Of a stretch of 64,000 nt of DNA, positions 42,787 to 52,414 are shown one piece after another. The notes beneath the pieces are model-generated. The model was not told where the DNA came from. It searched no databases and saw only the letters and a program-made list of their open reading frames with translations. The stretch is from Mumia sp050632745 (GTDB lineage: Bacteria > Actinomycetota > Actinomycetes > Propionibacteriales > Nocardioidaceae), in the NCBI RefSeq assembly GCF_050632745.1, contig NZ_JBODSD010000002.1, positions 248,001-312,000 on the forward strand, read 5' to 3'. A program made the position numbers and the translations under genes. Each line of letters starts with the position of its first letter. Position 1 is the first letter of the stretch.

Positions 42787-44178
42787 TCAGCCGGGTCGCC
42801 CGTGGACCGGGAGCGTCACCCTCACGACGGTCCGGTCTCCCTCGCGGGTGAGCGCGATGGTGCCGGCGTGCCGCTCCTCGACGACGCGCCGCGCGATGTC
42901 GAGGCCGAGGCCCGCGCCCTCGCCGACGTCCTTCGTCGTGTAGAACGCGTCGAACGCCCGTGCGAGCACCTCGTCGTCGACCGCGGGTCCCGAGTCCGCG
43001 AAGGTCACGACGATGTGCTCGCCGTCGGACCGCACCGCGATCGCGAGCTCGCCGGCGCCGTCCATCGCGTCGACGGCGTTGGCGATGACGTTGGTCCAGA
43101 CCTGGTTGAGCTCCGCGACGTTCGCCTCCACGCGAGGCAGGTCGGGCGCGTAGTCCCGGGACACCGCGACGCCGTCGCGCAACCGGTGCCCGAGCATGAT
43201 CAGGCTGCTCTCGATCCCTTCGGTGAGGTCCGCCTCCTGCGTCGGTCCTCGGTCGACCTGCGAGTACGACCGGACCGCGGACACCAGGCTCGAGATGCGG
43301 TGGGTCGCGCCCTTGACCTCGGCGAGCAGCGCCGCGGTCTCGGCCGCGCTCGCCACCCACGCGAGGGCGCCGCCCAGCGCGGCCGGGCCCACCGCCTCCG
43401 CGACCCGCTCGCACCACGCGACGTCGGCTCCCGCGGCCGCGAGGGGCGCGGACAGCTGCCACCCGTCCTCGACGCCCCGCTCGTCCAGCCAGTCCGCCAG
43501 TGCGTCCTCGGCGTCGGCTCGCGCGAGCGCGTCGACGTCGCTCGCCGGCTCCAGCTCCTGGCGCAGCCCGTCGGTCGCGGCGAGCGCTGCCGGCGAGACC
43601 CCGTGCTCGGCCAGCGCGACGAACGACGCCAGCACCTGCGCGGCCGTCTCCTCGAGCGCGTCGACCGCGCGGGTCGCGGCAGCGGCCGGGTTGTTGATCT
43701 CGTGCGCGAGCCCGGCCGCGAGCGTGCCGAGCGTGAGCAGCGACTCGCGGTGCCGAGCGGTGGACTCGATGCTGCGGGCGGTGCTGTAGACGCCCTCGAT
43801 GAGGTGCGCGGCGAACGGGAACCAGACGCGGGACCGGTCCCCGAGGACCTCCGACGGGACGCGCAGAAGGCGCCCGGGGCGCTCACCACGACCGGTCGCG
43901 AGGTAGCGGCCGTGGGCGTCCCACGCGCGGAAGCCGCCGGCCCACTGACCCGGGACCTCCATCCGCCGGACGATGGTCTCCTCCCGGCCCACGCGACGCG
44001 ACAGCGCGATGACGCCGTCCACGAGGAGCCACCAGGCGTCGGCATCCTCACCCTCGCGGAACAGCACCTCGCCGGGCTCGATCGCCACCTCGTCGCCGAG
44101 CGCGACGAGCTCCTCCAGCTGCGCGTCCGGCATCCCGTCGAACAGCGGAAGGGCACGGAGCTCGTCGGACCTGATCAC
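42787..44178 (-). CDS. Cytoplasmic histidine kinase with cyclic-nucleotide-binding domain
   Basis: A 463-residue soluble kinase. Residues about 10-125 form a CRP/cNMP-binding beta barrel (LPLFDGMPDAQLEEL, GEVLFREGEDADAWWLLVDG). The phosphoacceptor His159 lies in LAAGLAHEINNPAAA, and HATPase_c has NQVWTNVIANAVDAM and GLGLDIARRVVEE. There is no membrane segment. No response regulator is adjacent, so it is an orphan kinase. Its stop directly abuts the leuC stop. Confidence 0.88.
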   Translation of the reverse strand: MIRSDELRALPLFDGMPDAQLEELVALGDEVAIEPGEVLFREGEDADAWWLLVDGVIALSRRVGREETIVRRMEVPGQWAGGFRAWDAHGRYLATGRGERPGRLLRVPSEVLGDRSRVWFPFAAHLIEGVYSTARSIESTARHRESLLTLGTLAAGLAHEINNPAAAATRAVDALEETAAQVLASFVALAEHGVSPAALAATDGLRQELEPASDVDALARADAEDALADWLDERGVEDGWQLSAPLAAAGADVAWCERVAEAVGPAALGGALAWVASAAETAALLAEVKGATHRISSLVSAVRSYSQVDRGPTQEADLTEGIESSLIMLGHRLRDGVAVSRDYAPDLPRVEANVAELNQVWTNVIANAVDAMDGAGELAIAVRSDGEHIVVTFADSGPAVDDEVLARAFDAFYTTKDVGEGAGLGLDIARRVVEERHAGTIALTREGDRTVVRVTLPVHGRPG

Positions 44179-44200
44179 ATCGCCATCCAGTCAGAGCCAG

Positions 44201-44220
44201 GCCCGCACCCCCGTGCGGGC
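44201..44220 (-). terminator. Hairpin after P-type ATPase gene
   Basis: GCCCGCAC (44201-44208) pairs perfectly with GTGCGGGC (44213-44220) around CCCC. It sits 49 bases downstream of the ATPase stop and 22 bases upstream of the kinase start, all on the reverse strand. Confidence 0.6.
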
Positions 44221-44268
44221 TCCCTGCATCGTACGGCGGGGCCGCGGCCGCCGAGGCGGTTTCCGCGG

Positions 44269-47043
44269 TCAGCCCGGCAGCGCGCGGACCGGCGACACCA
44301 CCGACGCGGCGTCGAGGGTCGCGGGGCCGCCGGTCCGCCGCCGACGGATCGCCTTGCCCACCTCGACGACCAGCGGCAGGAGCGCCGCGAGCCCGGCGCA
44401 GACCAGCCACTCCCGCGGCGTGAGCGCCACCGCGCCCAGGCCGGTGCGCAGGGTGGGGAGCTGCGTCGCGAGGAACAGCGCCGTGACCGTCACCAGCGCG
44501 ATCCCCGCCGCCTTGAGGACCGGCGGGGCGAGTCCGCTCGTGGGATCGCGCCGGTTGACCACCGCGTTGAAAGCCGTGCCCAGCCCCATCACCACGAAGG
44601 TCATCGTCATCGACACGGAGGCGGTGTCCGTCCGCGGCTCGTCGGGCCCCGCGACGAGGGGCAGCAGCCCGGCGACGAACAGCGCCGCCGCGTACACGAG
44701 CCACTGCGTCACCGCGCGACGGTTGGAGATCGTGAGCGCGGGGTCGCGGGGCGGCCGGTGCATGACGTCGGGATCACCGGGGTCGACCGCGATCACCACG
44801 ACGCCGACCGCGGTCGCGAAGAACAGCAGGAACAGCACCATCGACGGGCGCATGGCGACGCCGTCGTTGATGTCGAAGACGGTCGCGGCGAGGAACATCA
44901 GGACGAGCGCCAGCAGCTGCGTCATCTGGAAGCGCACGTAGGCGACGACCTTGTCGTACGCCCGGCGCCCGATCTCGACGGCGTGGACGAGCGTGCCGAA
45001 GTTGTCGTCGGTGAGGATCATGCGGCCGGCCTGCTTGGTGACCTCGCTCCCGCTCCCCATCGCGACGCCGATGTCGGCCTGCTTGAGCGCCGCGGCGTCG
45101 TTCACCGCGTCGCCGGTCATCGCGACGATGAGTCCTTCCTCCTGCATCGCGCGGGCGAGCCGGAGCTTGTCCTCAGGCGTGACCCGTCCGAAGACGTGCA
45201 GCTCCGGCAGCCGGTGCTTCAGCTCCTCGTCGCTCAGCGCCTGCAGCTCCGTCCCGCTGATCGCGCCGGGCCCGAGCCCGAGGTCCTCACCGATCGCGCG
45301 GGCCGTCACGGCGTGGTCGCCGGTGATCATGCGGACGTCGATGCCCGCGGCCAGCGCGACGCGTACGGCGTCCTTGGCCTCGGCGCGCAGCGGGTCGATG
45401 ATGCCGGCGAGGGCGACGAAACCCAGGTCGGAGACGAGCGCCATGGGGTCGGTGGTCATCCGCCCCAGGTCGGCGTCGTCGATGACGCGCACTGCGAACG
45501 CGAGCACCCGCAGGCCCTTCTCCCCCATGCGCTGGTTGGCCTCGGTGATCCCGTCGCGTGCCTCGGCGATCGGGACGGCCGAGCCGCTGAGCGGACCACC
45601 GGCGGTGCTGCAGCGGGCGAGGACGACGTCCGGGGCGCCCTTCACGAGGGCGACGACGTGCTCGGCGTCGTCGAGCCGGACGCGGTGGAACGTCGCCATG
45701 AACTTGTAGTCGGAGTCGAACGGGACCTCTGCCAGACGCGGGTAGGCACGCCGCGTCTCGTCCGCGTCGATCCCCAGCTTCGCAGCGAGCACGACCAGAG
45801 CCGCCTCCGTCGGGTCGCCGATCACCGTCTGGTCGTCGCCGACCACCGCGTCGCTGTCGAGGACCAGCCCGAGACCGAGCCGCGTGAAGTCGGGCGTGGG
45901 GGTGCCGGCGACGCCGCGGATCTCGCCGGTCTTGCGGTAGCCCTCCCCCTCGACGGTGAACCACGAGCCCGCGGCGTACAGGGTTGAGACCATCATCTGG
46001 TTGAGCGTGAGCGTCCCGGTCTTGTCGGTGTTGATCGCGCTGGTGGCCCCGAGGGTCTCGACGTCGGTCAGGTTCTTCACCACCGCCTTCGCCTCGGCGA
46101 GCTGCTTCGCGCCGAGCGAGAGCAGACCCGAGACGAACGCCGGCATGCCCGTGGGGATCGCCGAGATCGCCATCGCCGTGCCGAGCAGCAGCAGGTCCTT
46201 GCCCGGGATGCCGCGCAGGAGGCCGACGACGACGATGACCGCGACGGCACCCCACGCCACGATCCCGAGGACCTTGGTCAGCGCATCGAGCTCCTTCTGC
46301 AGCGGGGACCGCGTGCGGGTCACCGAGGTCAGCATCGTGGCGATCTGCCCCATCTGGGTCTGCATGCCGGTCGCGGTCACGACGAGGGCGCCCGTGCCGC
46401 GCGTGACCGACGTGTTCTGGAAGAGCATGTTGGTGCGGTCCCCGAGCGGGACGTCGGCCGACGGCAGCGCCCGGGCGTCCTTGGCGATCGGCGCGCTCTC
46501 CCCCGTCAGCGCCGCCTCCTGCGCCTCGAGCGTCGCCGAGCGGAGGATGCGTCCGTCCGCCGGGACGATGTCACCCGCCTCCACCTGGACGACGTCGCCG
46601 GGGACCACCTCGGTCGCCGGCACCAGCCGCTGCTCGCCGTCGCGGACGACGCGCGCCTGCGGGACCTGGATCTTCGCCAGCGCGTCCACGCTCGCCCGCG
46701 CGGTGAGCTCCTGGCGGGTGCCGAGCACGAGGTTGAGGAGGACGAGCAGGGCGACGACGATCCCCGTCGGGACCTCCCCGATCAGGAGGCTGACGACGAC
46801 GACCGCCACGAGCATCAGGTTCATCGGGTCGCGCAGCTGCAGCGCGGCGATCGCCCAGACCGTCGGGGGCTTCTCCGCAGCGATCTCGTTCGGCCCGTAC
46901 GACGCGAGCCGCGCCGACGCCTCGGCGGAGCTGAGCCCCGTCGTCGCGTCGGAGCCCACCTGGGCGACGGCGTCCTCGGCCGCGAGGGCGTACGCCGGCG
47001 GGGCCGTGTCGGCAGCGGTGGCCGCAGTGTCGGAGTCGCTCAC
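44269..47043 (-). CDS. P2-type cation ATPase with unusual ion-site motifs
   Basis: A 924-residue P-type ATPase. The actuator has TGES (180-183), the phosphorylation site is Asp340 in INTDKTGTLT, the nucleotide domain contains KGAPD, and the hinge is MTGDAVNDAAALKQADIG. Overall order fits P2A calcium or P2D sodium pumps. However the helix-4 motif normally PEGLP is Pro-Thr-Gly-Met-Pro (297-301), and helix 6, normally NLVTDG, reads FFATAVG. Both usual acidic ion ligands are therefore missing and the transported ion is unknown. GTG 47043 is used. Confidence 0.9.
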   Translation of the reverse strand: MSDSDTAATAADTAPPAYALAAEDAVAQVGSDATTGLSSAEASARLASYGPNEIAAEKPPTVWAIAALQLRDPMNLMLVAVVVVSLLIGEVPTGIVVALLVLLNLVLGTRQELTARASVDALAKIQVPQARVVRDGEQRLVPATEVVPGDVVQVEAGDIVPADGRILRSATLEAQEAALTGESAPIAKDARALPSADVPLGDRTNMLFQNTSVTRGTGALVVTATGMQTQMGQIATMLTSVTRTRSPLQKELDALTKVLGIVAWGAVAVIVVVGLLRGIPGKDLLLLGTAMAISAIPTGMPAFVSGLLSLGAKQLAEAKAVVKNLTDVETLGATSAINTDKTGTLTLNQMMVSTLYAAGSWFTVEGEGYRKTGEIRGVAGTPTPDFTRLGLGLVLDSDAVVGDDQTVIGDPTEAALVVLAAKLGIDADETRRAYPRLAEVPFDSDYKFMATFHRVRLDDAEHVVALVKGAPDVVLARCSTAGGPLSGSAVPIAEARDGITEANQRMGEKGLRVLAFAVRVIDDADLGRMTTDPMALVSDLGFVALAGIIDPLRAEAKDAVRVALAAGIDVRMITGDHAVTARAIGEDLGLGPGAISGTELQALSDEELKHRLPELHVFGRVTPEDKLRLARAMQEEGLIVAMTGDAVNDAAALKQADIGVAMGSGSEVTKQAGRMILTDDNFGTLVHAVEIGRRAYDKVVAYVRFQMTQLLALVLMFLAATVFDINDGVAMRPSMVLFLLFFATAVGVVVIAVDPGDPDVMHRPPRDPALTISNRRAVTQWLVYAAALFVAGLLPLVAGPDEPRTDTASVSMTMTFVVMGLGTAFNAVVNRRDPTSGLAPPVLKAAGIALVTVTALFLATQLPTLRTGLGAVALTPREWLVCAGLAALLPLVVEVGKAIRRRRTGGPATLDAASVVSPVRALPG

Positions 47044-47090
47044 GGTAGGGATCCCTTCTGACGGGAGGCCGAGACCTTGGAGTGAAGGTA

Positions 47091-47105
47091 CGGCGCTGGG
47101 CGCCG
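47091..47105 (-). terminator. Hairpin between pnkp and ATPase genes
   Basis: CGGCGC (47091-47096) pairs with GCGCCG (47100-47105) around TGG, 41 bases downstream of the pnkp stop on the reverse strand. It could end the RNA repair operon. Confidence 0.4.
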
Positions 47106-47145
47106 GTCCGCATGCGCGTTGCGGCTCGGTCCGGGCTCGGGTCCG

Positions 47146-49650
47146 CTACAGACGGGGGTCGACGGGCTCCGACTCGAGCGCCAGCACCGCGAACACCCGC
47201 TGGTGCACGCGCCACAGGGGCTCCCCGTCGACGAAGCCGTCCAGCGCGTCCAGGCCCAGCCCGTGCTCGCGCAGGGCGAGCTGGCGCTTCTTGCCGAGGT
47301 TGCGGTCGCGGAGCACGTCGAGCGCATCGGTGTAGTCGGGTCCATAGACGATCCGCAGGTACTCCGGGCCGCGCACCTTGAGGCCGGGCTGCACCCGTCG
47401 CCCCTCGACGTGGTGGGCGGGCTTCACGACCATGCCCTCTCCCCCGCCCGCCGTGAGCTCCTGCCACCAGTCGACCGCCGCGGCACGCTCCTGCGGCGAG
47501 GCCAGGGCGACGAGGCGGTGACGCGTGGGGGTGATCAGCGCGGCATCGAGCCGGCCGAGCTCGGCGAGGTGCCAGGGGTGCGGCTCCGTCGAGGCGAGCG
47601 TCCGGCCCTCGACGGCCAGGACCTGGAACGGCGCGTACGTGATGCCGTCGAGGCCGTCGGTCGGACGGCAGTACGCCGCGTACGCCTCGCTGAACGCCTC
47701 CGCGTTCGCGAGTCGCCGTCGCGCGTGCTCCGTCAGACGCGCGACGTCCAGCCCCCGCCCGGCGGTCCGCTCGAGGACGGACACCACCGCGGGCAGCGCG
47801 TGACGGGCGGCAGCGCCGACGGAGGCGTACTGGGAGGTGATGAGGTCCTGCGCCTTCGCCGACCACGGGAGCAGCTCGCCATCGAGCGCGAGCCAGTCCG
47901 TCTCCAGGGACGCGAACAGCGGCGACGCCGCCTCGCGCAGCCGGTCGACGAGCGGGCGCGTGTCGGCGAGGAACGGGCGCCCGGTGCGGGTGTAGACCGC
48001 ACCGGTGGAGCCGTCGCCGATGCCGAACCGGCGCTCGGCGGTCTCCTCGTCCTGGGCGAGGACGGCGATCGCCCGCGAGCCCATGTGCTTCTCCTCGCAC
48101 ACGACGTGCGTCACGCCCCACGCGGCGTACTCGTCGAACGCCTGCGCGGGGTGCTCGAGGTATCCGTCGAGCCGCGAGGTTGAGGCGGGCGACATCGTCG
48201 GCGGGAGATAGACCAGCCAACGCGGGTCGACGGCGAACCGACTCATGATCTCGAGCGCCGCCGCGGCGTTCTCCTCGGGGATCTTCACCTTCCCCGCGTG
48301 CGGGGACTCGAGCCACCGCGTCCCCGCGACATCGTCGATCGACAGCGCAAGCGGCTCCCTGCCGTCGCCGACCGGCGCCAGCGGGCGCGCCGGCGCGTAC
48401 CACTCCTGCTCGGCCGGGACCGAGACGATCTCGCGCTCGGGATAGCGCAGGGCGGTGAGCTCCCCGCCGAACACGACGCCGGTGTCGAGGCAGATCGTGT
48501 TGTTGACCCACTCTGCCCGCGGCACCGGCGTGTGGCCGTAGACCACCGTCGCCCGACCTCGGTACTCCTGCGCCCACGGGTAGCGGACGGGCAGACCGTA
48601 CTCGTCGGTCTCCCCGGTCGTGTCGCCGTACAGCGCGAACGCGCGCACCCGCCCCGACGATCGCCCGTGGTACGCCTCCTTCAGCCCCGCGTGCGCGACG
48701 ACGAGCCGCCCGTCATCGAGGACGTAGTGGGCGATGAGACCGTCCATGAAGGCGAGGGCGGCCTTGCGGAAGTCGTTGCTCTCGCCGTCGAACTGCTCGA
48801 GCGACTCGGCGAGCCCGTGGGCGACGGTGACCTTGGATCCGCGGAGTGCGCGGACGAGCTTCGCCTCGTGGTTGCCGCTCACGCACAGTGCTTCTCCGTC
48901 GGCGACCATTCCCATGACCAGGCGGAGCACTCCGGGGGTGTCGGGACCGCGGTCGACAAGGTCACCGACGAAGACGGCGGTCCTCCCCTCCGGGTGCGAC
49001 GCGCCGACGGCTTGGGCGCCGTCGTACCGCAGCGTCCAGCCGAGGTCGGTGAGCAGCGTGCGCAGCTCGGAGGCACAGCCGTGAACGTCGCCGATGACGT
49101 CGAAGGGTCCGTGGAGGTCGGTGCGGTCGTTCCAGGGGCGCTCCCGCACGATCTCGGCGGCCGTGATCTGCTCGTCCCCGCGCAGCACGTGCACCCGCCG
49201 GAAGCCCTCCTTGCCGAGGCGGCGGAGCGAGCGGTCGAGGTCACGCTTCTGGCGCGCGACGACGTGGCGCCCGAAGTCGCGGTCGGGCCGCTGCGCGTTG
49301 CGCTCGGTCGCGACCTGCTCGGGCACGTCGAGCACGATCGCGTCGACGAGGACGTCGTGGCGCTTGGCCAGCGCGACGAGCTCCGCCCGGGATGCCTTCT
49401 GGACGTTGGTGGCGTCGACGACGGTCAGCAGCCCGCGGCGGAGGCGGGTCGCGACGATGTAGTGCAGGACGTCGAACGCGTCGGGCGTCGCGGACTGGTC
49501 GTTCACGTCGTCGGCGACCAGGCCGCGGCAGAAGTCGCTCGACACGACCTCGGTCGGCTTGAAGTGCGCCTGGGCGAAGGTCGACTTGCCGCTGCCGGAC
49601 ACCCCGACGAGGACGACCAGACCGCGTGCGGGGACCCGGACCTCACTCAT
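47146..49650 (-). CDS. pnkp: Polynucleotide kinase-phosphatase-ligase (RNA repair)
   Basis: An 834-residue three-domain end-healing enzyme. The 5 prime kinase is N-terminal with Walker A GVSGSGKST (16-24); the metallophosphatase follows with GDVHG (187-191), GDLVDRG (229-235) and SGNHE (258-262); the C-terminal domain is a nucleotidyltransferase/ligase with its motif I lysine in EEKHMGSRA (about Lys521). It repairs broken RNA ends together with Hen1. ATG 49650 overlaps the hen1 3 prime end by eight bases, so the two are one operon. The order and length match known bacterial Pnkp. Confidence 0.94.
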   Translation of the reverse strand: MSEVRVPARGLVVLVGVSGSGKSTFAQAHFKPTEVVSSDFCRGLVADDVNDQSATPDAFDVLHYIVATRLRRGLLTVVDATNVQKASRAELVALAKRHDVLVDAIVLDVPEQVATERNAQRPDRDFGRHVVARQKRDLDRSLRRLGKEGFRRVHVLRGDEQITAAEIVRERPWNDRTDLHGPFDVIGDVHGCASELRTLLTDLGWTLRYDGAQAVGASHPEGRTAVFVGDLVDRGPDTPGVLRLVMGMVADGEALCVSGNHEAKLVRALRGSKVTVAHGLAESLEQFDGESNDFRKAALAFMDGLIAHYVLDDGRLVVAHAGLKEAYHGRSSGRVRAFALYGDTTGETDEYGLPVRYPWAQEYRGRATVVYGHTPVPRAEWVNNTICLDTGVVFGGELTALRYPEREIVSVPAEQEWYAPARPLAPVGDGREPLALSIDDVAGTRWLESPHAGKVKIPEENAAAALEIMSRFAVDPRWLVYLPPTMSPASTSRLDGYLEHPAQAFDEYAAWGVTHVVCEEKHMGSRAIAVLAQDEETAERRFGIGDGSTGAVYTRTGRPFLADTRPLVDRLREAASPLFASLETDWLALDGELLPWSAKAQDLITSQYASVGAAARHALPAVVSVLERTAGRGLDVARLTEHARRRLANAEAFSEAYAAYCRPTDGLDGITYAPFQVLAVEGRTLASTEPHPWHLAELGRLDAALITPTRHRLVALASPQERAAAVDWWQELTAGGGEGMVVKPAHHVEGRRVQPGLKVRGPEYLRIVYGPDYTDALDVLRDRNLGKKRQLALREHGLGLDALDGFVDGEPLWRVHQRVFAVLALESEPVDPRL

Positions 49651-51082
49651 CGCTGTCGCCCCCGTTCCTGGTGAAGACGGCCATCTGGGTCGGGCTGCCG
49701 ACCTCCTCGTCGTGGTGGCCGATGCCACGGCGCTCGACGGTGTAGCCGTACGTCGCGGCGACCCGGTCCGACCACGCGGCGAACTCCGCCCGGTCCCACT
49801 CGAACCGGTGGTCGGGGTGACGCATGCCGCTGAGCCCCTCGTACCGGACGTTGTACTCGCGGTTCGGGGTGGTCACGAGGAGCGCGCCCGGCCTCGCGGC
49901 ACCGAGGACGACGCGCTCGAGCGCCTCCAGCCGCGACGGGTCGACGTGCTCGACGACCTCCATGAGAACCGCCGCGTCGTATCCCGCGATCCGCGCGTCC
50001 TCGTACGTGAGGGCGCTCTGGAGCAGCGTGATGCGCTCCGCCTGACGCTCGCTCATCCGGTCGAGGTGCAGCCGCCGCGCGGCGTGCTGCAGCGTCCGCG
50101 CAGAGACGTCGGTGCCGGCGACGCGGGTGAACGGCGGTGTCGCGATCAGCCGCGCGAGGAGCTGGCCGGGGCCGCAGCCGAGGTCGACGACCGACGTGGC
50201 GCCGAGCGAGCGGAGTGTCTCGAGCACCGCGTCGTGGCGCTGGGTGTTGAGCGGGGCCCGCGCCGCCTCGGGCTGGAGCGCCTCCTCGTCCTCCGCGGGC
50301 GTGACTGCGTCCTCGACGTCGTCGCCCAGCTCCGCGAGGCGTGCGAGGGCGATCCGGGTCAACGCGCCGCGACGACCCAGGTACCGGCGCGCGATGAGGT
50401 CCTGGTCCGGGTGCGTCGCCAGCCACCCCTCGCCCGAGCGCAGGAGCTTGTCGACCTCGTCGGGGCCCTGCCAGTAGTGCTTCGACTCGTCGAGCACCGG
50501 CAGGAGCACGTGCAGCTGGTTCAGTGCATCGGCCAGCCGAACGACGCCGATCAGCCGCAGCCGGACGTAGCGGGAGTCGCCCCACTCCGGGAAGCGCTCG
50601 TCGAGCGGGATCGCCTCCGCCTCCACGGTCCATCCCAGCGGGGTGAAGAGACGGTGCGCGATCGCGGGACCGCCGCGGCAGGGAAGGACGGGGATCGTGA
50701 TCTCGAGCGGGATCGCGCGGTCGGCCAGCTCCTGCCGGGAGGTGCAGCGCCCGCTGCGCGCCGTGCTGAACACGTGCGCCATGGCGACCCCGAGAAGGGA
50801 CGACGCCGCGTACGAGCGGTCGTTGACGTACTGCGCGAGTGTGAAGTCGGGAGACTCCTTCGCGCGGGAGCGGGCGAGCCGCACCGGGTCGACGTCGAGC
50901 AGCAGCGCGGCGGTGCAGCGTTCGTCGGTCGCCTCGGGGTAGAACACGGTGGCCACGCCGAACGACTGCCGGAACTCCTGCACCCGGTCGGGGTGCTTGT
51001 GGAGGAGGTAGCCGAGGTCGGTCGCGGGCCGGTGGGTCGTCGAGACGGTCAGGAGCACGCGCTCAGTGTGGCGCACCGGCAC
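49643..51082 (-). CDS. hen1: 3 prime-terminal RNA ribose 2 prime-O-methyltransferase Hen1
   Basis: A 479-residue partner of Pnkp. The N-terminal half (LLTVSTTHRPATDLGYLLHK) is the Hen1 domain that supports Pnkp ligation. The C-terminal methyltransferase has VVDLGCGPG (298-306) and the metal-binding EVVEH with Glu375, Glu378 and His379, plus RHPDHRFEW carrying the fourth His. It adds a 2 prime-O-methyl mark at the repair junction, protecting RNA from renewed cleavage. GTG 51082 has AGGAAAGG upstream; GTG 51058 would match the family's usual first residues. Confidence 0.94.
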   Translation of the reverse strand: MPVRHTERVLLTVSTTHRPATDLGYLLHKHPDRVQEFRQSFGVATVFYPEATDERCTAALLLDVDPVRLARSRAKESPDFTLAQYVNDRSYAASSLLGVAMAHVFSTARSGRCTSRQELADRAIPLEITIPVLPCRGGPAIAHRLFTPLGWTVEAEAIPLDERFPEWGDSRYVRLRLIGVVRLADALNQLHVLLPVLDESKHYWQGPDEVDKLLRSGEGWLATHPDQDLIARRYLGRRGALTRIALARLAELGDDVEDAVTPAEDEEALQPEAARAPLNTQRHDAVLETLRSLGATSVVDLGCGPGQLLARLIATPPFTRVAGTDVSARTLQHAARRLHLDRMSERQAERITLLQSALTYEDARIAGYDAAVLMEVVEHVDPSRLEALERVVLGAARPGALLVTTPNREYNVRYEGLSGMRHPDHRFEWDRAEFAAWSDRVAATYGYTVERRGIGHHDEEVGSPTQMAVFTRNGGDSDE

Positions 51083-51157
51083 CGCGCCTTTCCTGTGGTT
51101 ATCGAGGTTCGTGGCCGGGCCGGGTCACGGCGGCGCGTTTGACCCCGACGTAGCGTC

Positions 51158-52414
51158 ATGGTCTTCGCTCGAGGCATGACCCTCGCCCCGGCCGCGTACC
51201 TCACCTCGTCGTTCCTGTCCCTGCTCGGCAACGCGATCGCCGCCATCGCCCTGCCGCTGATCGTCCTGCAGACCACCGGGAGCGCCCTCGGCGCCGGGGT
51301 GGTCGCGGCGGCGACGGCGATGCCTGCGGTGCTCGCGGGCGTGTTCATGGGTGTCGTCATCGACCGCATCGACCGGCGTACGGCGTCGGTGCTCACCGAT
51401 CTTGTCTCCGCCGCGTCGGTGGCGGCGCTGCCGGTCGTGGACCTGGTGACGGGGCTGTCGCTCGGCTGGTTCGTGCTCCTGGGTGTCGTGGGGTCCCTCG
51501 GTGACGTGCCCGGCATGACGGCACGCGAGGCTCTGCTGCCGGCCGTCGTGCGGCACGGCGGGATCTCCGCCGAGCGGCTCGTCGGTCTCCGGGAAGGTCT
51601 CGCCGCGTTCGCCCTCGTGGTCGGACCAGCAGTCGCGGGGACGCTGATGACGGTCTTCGACGGCGCGACGGTGCTGTGGATCACCGCCGCCACCTCGCTC
51701 GCGGCCGCGCTCACGACCCTCCTCCTCCCTCGCGACGTCGGCGCCGCTGTCGCGGAGCCCCAGGAGGTCGTGGGCCCGCGGAGCGCGACCGCAGACCTGC
51801 GGGAGGGCCTGCGAACGCTCGCGCGCAGCCCCTTCCTCGTCGCCGTCACCGCCGTCAGCACCGTCTCCGTGCTCATGCTCGCCGCGTTCCAGGGACTCGT
51901 CCTGCCGGTCCACTTCACCCTCGCCGGGCGGCCGGGGCTGCTCGGCTTCGTGCTCACCGCTCTCGCGGTGGGGATGCTCGGGGGAAGCGCGGCGTACGCC
52001 GTCGCCGGCACGGGTGTGTCGCGGGCGCGGATCCTGCTTCTCGGACTGCTCGGGACGACGCTCGGGTTCGCTGTGATGGCGACGTTGGCCGCGCCGTGGG
52101 TGGTGTTCGCCGGCGCGTTCGTCGTCGGCGCCTCGAGCGGGCTCCTCAACGGTTCGCTCACCGTGCTCCTGATGGAGCGGATCCCGGACGCCGCGCGTGG
52201 GCGCGTTCTCGGCACCCAGAACGCCGCAGCCACGGCGGCGGCTCCCGTCGGCCTCGTGCTGGCGGCGGTCGTGACGGAGTACGGAGGCGTCCAGGCGGCC
52301 GCCGTCACGCTCGCCGCGCTGTGGGCGGTCACCGCGCTCGTCGCGGTGCGGTCGCGCGCGCTGCGTACGCTGGAGCCGACGGTCGACCGCGACGAGGTGA
52401 CGTGGGATGCGTAG
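51158..52414 (+). CDS. MFS exporter coupled to a MerR regulator
   Basis: A 418-residue MFS protein with about 12 helices and the loop motif MGVVIDRIDRRTASV between helices 2 and 3. It resembles the DHA3/MefA-like group of macrolide and small-molecule exporters. The start is uncertain: ATG 51158 or ATG 51176. Its last eight bases overlap the MerR gene, so regulator and pump are one unit. The drug or metabolite is unknown. Confidence 0.85.
   Translation: MVFARGMTLAPAAYLTSSFLSLLGNAIAAIALPLIVLQTTGSALGAGVVAAATAMPAVLAGVFMGVVIDRIDRRTASVLTDLVSAASVAALPVVDLVTGLSLGWFVLLGVVGSLGDVPGMTAREALLPAVVRHGGISAERLVGLREGLAAFALVVGPAVAGTLMTVFDGATVLWITAATSLAAALTTLLLPRDVGAAVAEPQEVVGPRSATADLREGLRTLARSPFLVAVTAVSTVSVLMLAAFQGLVLPVHFTLAGRPGLLGFVLTALAVGMLGGSAAYAVAGTGVSRARILLLGLLGTTLGFAVMATLAAPWVVFAGAFVVGASSGLLNGSLTVLLMERIPDAARGRVLGTQNAAATAAAPVGLVLAAVVTEYGGVQAAAVTLAALWAVTALVAVRSRALRTLEPTVDRDEVTWDA

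Noticed and set aside
42802..45987. A 1061-codon forward open frame opposite the kinase and P-type ATPase genes
   Set aside because: Its translation is a low-complexity Arg/Asp/Gly/Val mix with no motif, exactly antisense to two genes with clear catalytic motifs; long shadow frames are expected at this GC content.
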